From Vibrio sp. LaRot3 (lineage in GTDB: Bacteria > Pseudomonadota > Gammaproteobacteria > Enterobacterales > Vibrionaceae), in NCBI RefSeq assembly GCF_027587025.1, contig NZ_JAPPTI010000006.1, forward strand, positions 124,001 through 188,000: DNA of 64,000 nt, read 5' to 3'. A program made the translations under genes and the position numbers. The notes under the pieces are model-generated. The model was given only the letters and a program-made list of their open reading frames with translations. It did no database searches and was not told the DNA's origin. Below, piece after piece: positions 58,866-64,000 of this stretch; the first letter of the stretch is position 1; each line of letters begins with the position of its first letter.

Positions 58866-61343
58866 ATGTCAGACCAAATCCAAAACGATCCATTTGCTGA
58901 TCGTGAATCTAAAAATTATGAGAATCCGATTCCTAGCCGAGAGTTCATTTTAGAATTTCTTGAAAAGGCAGGAGTACCTCTCAATCGCAACGATCTATTT
59001 GATGCGCTTCAACTTGATGGCGAGGATCAATATGAAGGATTGCGTCGTCGACTAAGAGCAATGGAGCGAGATGGCCAGTTAGTGTTCACTCGTCGCCAAT
59101 GTTATGCCTTACCTGCAAAACTAGAAATGGTGAAAGGCTATGTGATTGGTCATAAAGACGGTCATGGTTGGGTAAGACCAGAAGGAAGTGTCGGTAAAGA
59201 TAACGACATCGTGCTACCGCACCACCAAATGAAGAATATCATTCATGGTGATTTTGTATTGGTGCAGCCAACGGATAACTCGAAACGAGGTCGTAAGGAA
59301 GGCCGTTTAGTTCGTGTGCTAGAAGAGCGTAAGAGCCAGATTGTTGGCCGTTTCTTCCTTGAATATGGCTATTCGTATGTTGTGCCAGATGATTCGCGCA
59401 TCAGCCAAGATATCCTTATCCCAAATGAGCACAAAGGCAGTGCTCGCATGGGTAATGTGGTTGTGATTGAAATTACCGATCGTGGTTCACGTTCTCGTGG
59501 CATGATGGGTAAAGTCGTGGAAGTACTTGGTGAAAACATGGCGCCGGGTATGGAAACGCAAATTGCGATTCGTACTCACCAAATTCCTCACGAATGGCCA
59601 GAAGCGGTCGATAAACAGATCGCTAATTTAGGTGAAGAAGTCCCTGAAGAAGCGAAAGCAGGTCGTGTTGATTTACGTGACTTACCATTAGTCACCATTG
59701 ATGGTGAAGATGCGCGTGACTTTGATGATGCAGTTTACTGTCAGGCGAAGAAGAGCGGTGGCTGGCGCTTATGGGTAGCGATTGCTGATGTAAGCTACTA
59801 TGTTCGCCCTGATACAGCACTAGACAAAGAAGCCATCAACCGTGGTAACTCAGTTTACTTCCCATCACAAGTTGTGCCGATGTTGCCAGAAGTGCTTTCT
59901 AATGGCTTATGTTCACTCAACCCGCAAGTGGATCGCTTGTGTATGGTGTGTGAGATGACCATTTCTGAAAGCGGTAAGCTATCAGGTTATAAACACTATG
60001 AAGCGGTAATGAACTCTCACGCTCGTCTCACCTACAACAAAGTAGGCGCGATTTTGGATGGTGATGAAGAGTTACGTCAGCGCTACGAGCCGCTTGTACC
60101 GGATCTTGAAGAGCTGCATAAGATGTACAAAGTGCTTAAACACGCTCGTGATAATCGTGGTGCCATCGAGTTTGAAACGATAGAAACCAAGTTTATCTTT
60201 AACGCAGAACGCAAAATTGACCGTATTGAACCGGTTATCCGTAATGATGCACACAAGATTATCGAAGAGTGTATGATTCTGGCTAACATCGCTTCTGCCT
60301 CTTTAGTTGAAAAAGCCAAAGAGCCTGCCTTGTTCCGTATTCACGAATCGCCGGGTGAACTTCGCCTGCAAGGTTTCCGCGATTTCTTGGGTGAGTTAGG
60401 TCTACACCTAAACGGTGGTCTAGAACCATCGCCAACTGACTATGCGGATTTGGTAAAACAAATCGCAGAGCGTCAGGACAAAGAACTGATTCAAACCATG
60501 CTGCTACGTTCAATGAAACAGGCCGTGTATAACGCAGACAACTGCGGGCACTTTGGTTTGGCGCTAAAACGTTATGCGCACTTTACTTCACCAATTCGTC
60601 GTTACCCTGATTTATTGCTTCACCGTGCAATCAAATACTTAATTGCCAAAGAAGAAGGGCGTAACCAAGATCGTTGGACTCCGACAGGTGGTTTCCATTA
60701 CTCATTCGATGATATGGATGTGTACGGCGAGCAATGTTCGATGACCGAACGTCGTGCAGATGATGCAACCCGTGAAGTTTCTGACTGGCTCAAGTGTGAA
60801 TACATGCAAGACCATGTTGGCGAAGAACTTGATGGCGTAATTGCTAACGTTACTAGTTTTGGCTTCTTTGTTCGCCTAACCGAGTTGCACATTGATGGCT
60901 TAGTGCATATTTCATCACTAGCGAATGATTACTATCAATTTGACCCGATTGGTCAAAGACTTATCGGTGAAAGTTTCGGTGCGATTTATCGTTTAGGCGA
61001 CGCGGTGAAAGTGAAAGTCCTTTCGGTCAATCTCGACGATCGTCAAATTGACTTTGAATTAGTCGAAACAAGTCGTAAGCTACGCGGCAAAGGCAAGACC
61101 GCGAAGAAGCGAGCAGCGGAAGCACAGAAAAAAGCGAAAGAGAAAAAACGCGGTATTAAAGCCAATAAACCGGGTCGCAAAGCTTCACCTAACGTTGAGC
61201 CGACTAAACGACCAGATGGCACTCCTGTTGAAAGTAACAATGACGGGAAAGGTAAGAAACCTAAAGTTCGCAAGGCAACCAAGAAGAAGCCAAACAGTCG
61301 TCCAAGAAAGACGAAACGAACTAAAAAGCCATCAGCTGAATAA
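58866..61343 (+). CDS. rnr: Ribonuclease R
   Basis: An 825-residue 3'-5' exoribonuclease that degrades structured RNA. An N-terminal helix-turn-helix region (about 20-85) is followed by cold-shock domains. The RNB catalytic domain has the Asp cluster in [16 protein letters not shown] (about 275-290). An S1 domain (about 640-725, [15 protein letters not shown]) and a very basic Lys-rich tail (about 735-825) complete it. The ribosome binding site is weak. The start matches the family MSD. It is cotranscribed with rlmB. Confidence 0.97.
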   Translation: MSDQIQNDPFADRESKNYENPIPSREFILEFLEKAGVPLNRNDLFDALQLDGEDQYEGLRRRLRAMERDGQLVFTRRQCYALPAKLEMVKGYVIGHKDGHGWVRPEGSVGKDNDIVLPHHQMKNIIHGDFVLVQPTDNSKRGRKEGRLVRVLEERKSQIVGRFFLEYGYSYVVPDDSRISQDILIPNEHKGSARMGNVVVIEITDRGSRSRGMMGKVVEVLGENMAPGMETQIAIRTHQIPHEWPEAVDKQIANLGEEVPEEAKAGRVDLRDLPLVTIDGEDARDFDDAVYCQAKKSGGWRLWVAIADVSYYVRPDTALDKEAINRGNSVYFPSQVVPMLPEVLSNGLCSLNPQVDRLCMVCEMTISESGKLSGYKHYEAVMNSHARLTYNKVGAILDGDEELRQRYEPLVPDLEELHKMYKVLKHARDNRGAIEFETIETKFIFNAERKIDRIEPVIRNDAHKIIEECMILANIASASLVEKAKEPALFRIHESPGELRLQGFRDFLGELGLHLNGGLEPSPTDYADLVKQIAERQDKELIQTMLLRSMKQAVYNADNCGHFGLALKRYAHFTSPIRRYPDLLLHRAIKYLIAKEEGRNQDRWTPTGGFHYSFDDMDVYGEQCSMTERRADDATREVSDWLKCEYMQDHVGEELDGVIANVTSFGFFVRLTELHIDGLVHISSLANDYYQFDPIGQRLIGESFGAIYRLGDAVKVKVLSVNLDDRQIDFELVETSRKLRGKGKTAKKRAAEAQKKAKEKKRGIKANKPGRKASPNVEPTKRPDGTPVESNNDGKGKKPKVRKATKKKPNSRPRKTKRTKKPSAE

Positions 61344-61359
61344 AGAAACAGGTTAACTA

Positions 61360-62100
61360 ATGAGTAACGAATTTATTTACGGCATTCACGCAGTTAAAGC
61401 AGTGCTTGCTCGTGAGCCAGAGCGTTTCATCGAAGCGTTTGTATTGAAAGGCCGTCAAGATGATCGCCTAATGCCAATTCTAAATGAATTGCAGATGGTT
61501 GGTGTATCAATCCAGCAAATGGGTCGTAAACCACTTGATGACAAAGCCCGTGGTGCAAACCACCAAGGTATCATCGCACGAGTTAAGCCAGCGAAGCAGC
61601 TTAATGAGAATGATTTAGATGACATTATCGCTAAGCATGAGTCGCCACTGCTGCTGGTACTCGATGGCGTGACAGATCCGCATAACTTAGGTGCTTGCCT
61701 ACGTAACGCAGATGCTGCAGGTGTTGCTGCGGTTATCGTACCAAAAGATAAATCAGCACCTATGACAGCTACGGTAAGCAAAGTGGCGTGTGGCGCAGCT
61801 GAAACCGTGCCACTGGTTCGTGTAACCAACTTGGCGCGTACAATGCGTGCATTGCAAGAGCAGGGTATCTGGTTTGTTGGTACTGCTGGTGAAGCAACAC
61901 ATGATATCTATCAAGCAAAACTGACTGGTCCACTAGCCATTGTGATGGGTGCAGAAGGTGACGGTATGCGCCGTTTAACTCGTGAAACCTGTGATGACCT
62001 GATTAAGATCCCAATGGCGGGTAGTGTGTCGAGCTTAAATGTATCGGTAGCATCGGGTGTTTGCCTATTTGAAGCGGTTCGCCAACGCCTAGCGAAATAA
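61360..62100 (+). CDS. rlmB: 23S rRNA (guanosine-2'-O-)-methyltransferase RlmB
   Basis: A 246-residue SPOUT methyltransferase acting on Gm2251. An N-terminal substrate-binding domain (about 1-75) precedes the knotted catalytic domain, which has [36 protein letters not shown] and [17 protein letters not shown]. It follows rnr by 16 bp, a conserved pair. Confidence 0.97.
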   Translation: MSNEFIYGIHAVKAVLAREPERFIEAFVLKGRQDDRLMPILNELQMVGVSIQQMGRKPLDDKARGANHQGIIARVKPAKQLNENDLDDIIAKHESPLLLVLDGVTDPHNLGACLRNADAAGVAAVIVPKDKSAPMTATVSKVACGAAETVPLVRVTNLARTMRALQEQGIWFVGTAGEATHDIYQAKLTGPLAIVMGAEGDGMRRLTRETCDDLIKIPMAGSVSSLNVSVASGVCLFEAVRQRLAK

Positions 62101-62144
62101 TCAGCGATTCCCCTCTATTTATATACATCAGTTTATACAACTGA

Positions 62145-62181
62145 AACGCAGGCTGAATGTTCAGCCTGCGTTTTGTTTTTA
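62145..62181 (+). terminator. Terminator after rlmB
   Basis: Stem ACGCAGGCTGAA / TTCAGCCTGCGT with a short loop, followed by TTTTGTTTTT. Confidence 0.87.
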
Positions 62182-62266
62182 TATCACTGCGTATATGAGT
62201 GTCGGGACTAATACTCAGATTAATGCATGAGAGTGGAAAATCCTTCGTTTATTTTCTGCTCAGACC

Positions 62267-62294
62267 TTGCAGATAAAACTGTGATCTGTATAAT
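62267..62294 (+). promoter_or_regulatory. S10 operon promoter
   Basis: TTGCAG (62267-62272), 16-bp spacer, and a perfect TATAAT (62289-62294). Transcription should start near 62301, giving a leader of about 300 nt before rpsJ. Confidence 0.7.
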
Positions 62295-62300
62295 GCAGCG

Positions 62301-62911
<611 letters not shown>

Positions 62912-62925
62912 GGGAGATTAGAATA

Positions 62926-63555
62926 ATGATTGGTCTAATCGGTCGTAAAGTGGGCATGACCCGCGTATTTACTGAAGAAGGCGTTTCTATCCCAGTAACT
63001 GTTGTTGAAGTAGAAGCTAACCGTGTATCTCAAGTTAAAACTCTTGAGACTGATGGTTACGCAGCTATCCAGGTTACTGCTGGTTCAAAGAAAGCTAGCC
63101 GTGTAAACAAAGCTGAAGCAGGTCACTTTGCTAAAGCTGGTGTTGAAGCTGGTCGCGGTCTTTGGGAATTCCGTCTAGAAAACGGCGAAGAGTTCGCAGT
63201 TGGCGCTGAGCTAACAGTTGAACTATTCAACGAAACTAAGAAAGTAGACGTTACTGGTACATCTAAGGGTAAAGGTTTCCAAGGCGCTGTTAAGCGTTGG
63301 AACTTCCGTACTCAAGATATGACTCACGGTAACTCATTGTCTCACCGTGCTCCTGGTTCTATTGGCCAATGTCAAACTCCAGGTCGCGTATTTAAAGGCA
63401 AGAAAATGGCAGGTCACATGGGTGCTGAGCGTGTAACGACTCAAAACCTAGAGATCGTACGTGTTGACGCTGAGCGCAATCTGCTTCTTATTAAAGGTGC
63501 AGTACCAGGCTCAACAGGCGGCAACGTGATCGTTAAACCAGCTGTTAAAGCATAA
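62926..63555 (+). CDS. rplC: 50S ribosomal protein L3
   Basis: A 209-residue early-assembly protein near the peptidyl-transferase centre. [28 protein letters not shown] and [10 protein letters not shown] are typical. The Gln methylated by PrmB lies in the segment [22 protein letters not shown]. It follows rpsJ by 14 bp, and AAGGGAG precedes the start. Confidence 0.99.
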   Translation: MIGLIGRKVGMTRVFTEEGVSIPVTVVEVEANRVSQVKTLETDGYAAIQVTAGSKKASRVNKAEAGHFAKAGVEAGRGLWEFRLENGEEFAVGAELTVELFNETKKVDVTGTSKGKGFQGAVKRWNFRTQDMTHGNSLSHRAPGSIGQCQTPGRVFKGKKMAGHMGAERVTTQNLEIVRVDAERNLLLIKGAVPGSTGGNVIVKPAVKA

Positions 63556-63572
63556 CGTCTCAGGAGTAAGTA

Positions 63573-64000
63573 ATGGAACTAATGGTTAAAGGTGCTGATG
63601 CACTAACTGTTTCCGAAACTACTTTCGGACGTGAGTTTAACGAAGCTCTTGTACACCAAGTAGTTGTTGCGTTTGCAGCAGGTGCTCGTCAAGGTACACG
63701 CGCTCAAAAAACACGTTCAGAAGTTTCTGGCGGTGGCGCTAAGCCATGGCGTCAAAAAGGTACTGGCCGTGCACGTGCTGGTACAATTCGTAGCCCAATC
63801 TGGCGTACAGGTGGTGTTACTTTTGCTGCGAAACCACAAGATCACAGCCAAAAAGTAAACAAAAAAATGTACCGCGGTGCTATGAAGAGCATTCTTTCTG
63901 AGCTAGTTCGTCAAGAGCGTCTAATCGTTGTTGATAACTTCTCTGTAGAAGCACCAAAGACTAAAGAGCTTGTAGCTAAGCTTAAAGAGCTTGAGCTAAC
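63573..64000 (+). CDS. rplD: 50S ribosomal protein L4 (3' truncated by the window)
   Basis: The first 142 residues of L4 are present, starting [31 protein letters not shown], with the globular-domain loop [38 protein letters not shown] lies 7-8 bp before the ATG. L4 is the likely autoregulator acting on the leader upstream of rpsJ. An overlapping open frame in another phase is a shadow. Confidence 0.98.
   Translation, partial: MELMVKGADALTVSETTFGREFNEALVHQVVVAFAAGARQGTRAQKTRSEVSGGGAKPWRQKGTGRARAGTIRSPIWRTGGVTFAAKPQDHSQKVNKKMYRGAMKSILSELVRQERLIVVDNFSVEAPKTKELVAKLKELEL

Overview
The window is a stretch of chromosome from a gammaproteobacterium of the family Vibrionaceae, most likely genus Vibrio. 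The evidence is an AphA quorum-sensing regulator, a MotX sodium-motor protein behind a sigma-28 promoter, a Prx-Grx hybrid peroxiredoxin next to OxyR, a pilMNOPQ-aroKB-damX-dam block, and a crp/prkB/yheU/yheT/yheS//kefG/kefB/yheV/slyD block. From memory, gene order broadly follows the large Vibrio chromosome. Base composition looks uniform. I see no insertion sequence, prophage, integron, CRISPR array, tRNA or rRNA.

Layout. 1-5.8 kb: 3' end of hslU, an orphan lipoprotein of unknown function, and the fumarate reductase operon frdABCD (minus). 6.2-10.5 kb: epmA, then yibN-secB-gpsA-cysE. 10.5-14.2 kb: aphA and ppc (minus), with a long structured aphA leader. 14.4-20.4 kb: arginine biosynthesis, argE divergent from argCBGH, with ArgR-like boxes between them. 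20.5-24.7 kb: a small cysteine-containing membrane protein, a RidA-family protein, then a peroxide-defence group (E3-like flavoprotein, Prx-Grx hybrid, divergent oxyR) sharing a near-consensus OxyR operator. 24.7-39.5 kb: mrcA divergent from pilMNOPQ, then aroK, aroB, damX, dam, rpe, gph, trpS and pabA. 39.9-44.7 kb: arginine catabolism (astC/argD, astA, astD) plus a DUF1338 protein. 44.8-53.8 kb: crp, prkB, yheU, yheT, a TIGR02444 protein and yheS (minus), then kefG, kefB, yheV and slyD (plus). 53.8-62.1 kb: isoaspartyl peptidase, purA, motX, an exported amidohydrolase with a PurR-like operator, rnr and rlmB. 62.1-64 kb: the S10 ribosomal protein operon with a long structured leader, cut off inside rplD.

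Most of the window is conserved housekeeping DNA, and I do not see an obvious new multi-gene system. The points most worth following are: (i) an E3-like flavoprotein with a cysteine-rich C-terminal tail beside the Prx-Grx peroxidase and oxyR; (ii) a predicted periplasmic nucleoside-deaminase-like amidohydrolase under an apparent PurR operator; (iii) a folded leader before astA that may hide its ribosome binding site; (iv) the unrecognised lipoprotein at 959-2359; (v) Qrr-like complementarity in the aphA leader. Start codons were corrected wherever the longest open frame runs upstream of the conserved N-terminus or ribosome binding site.
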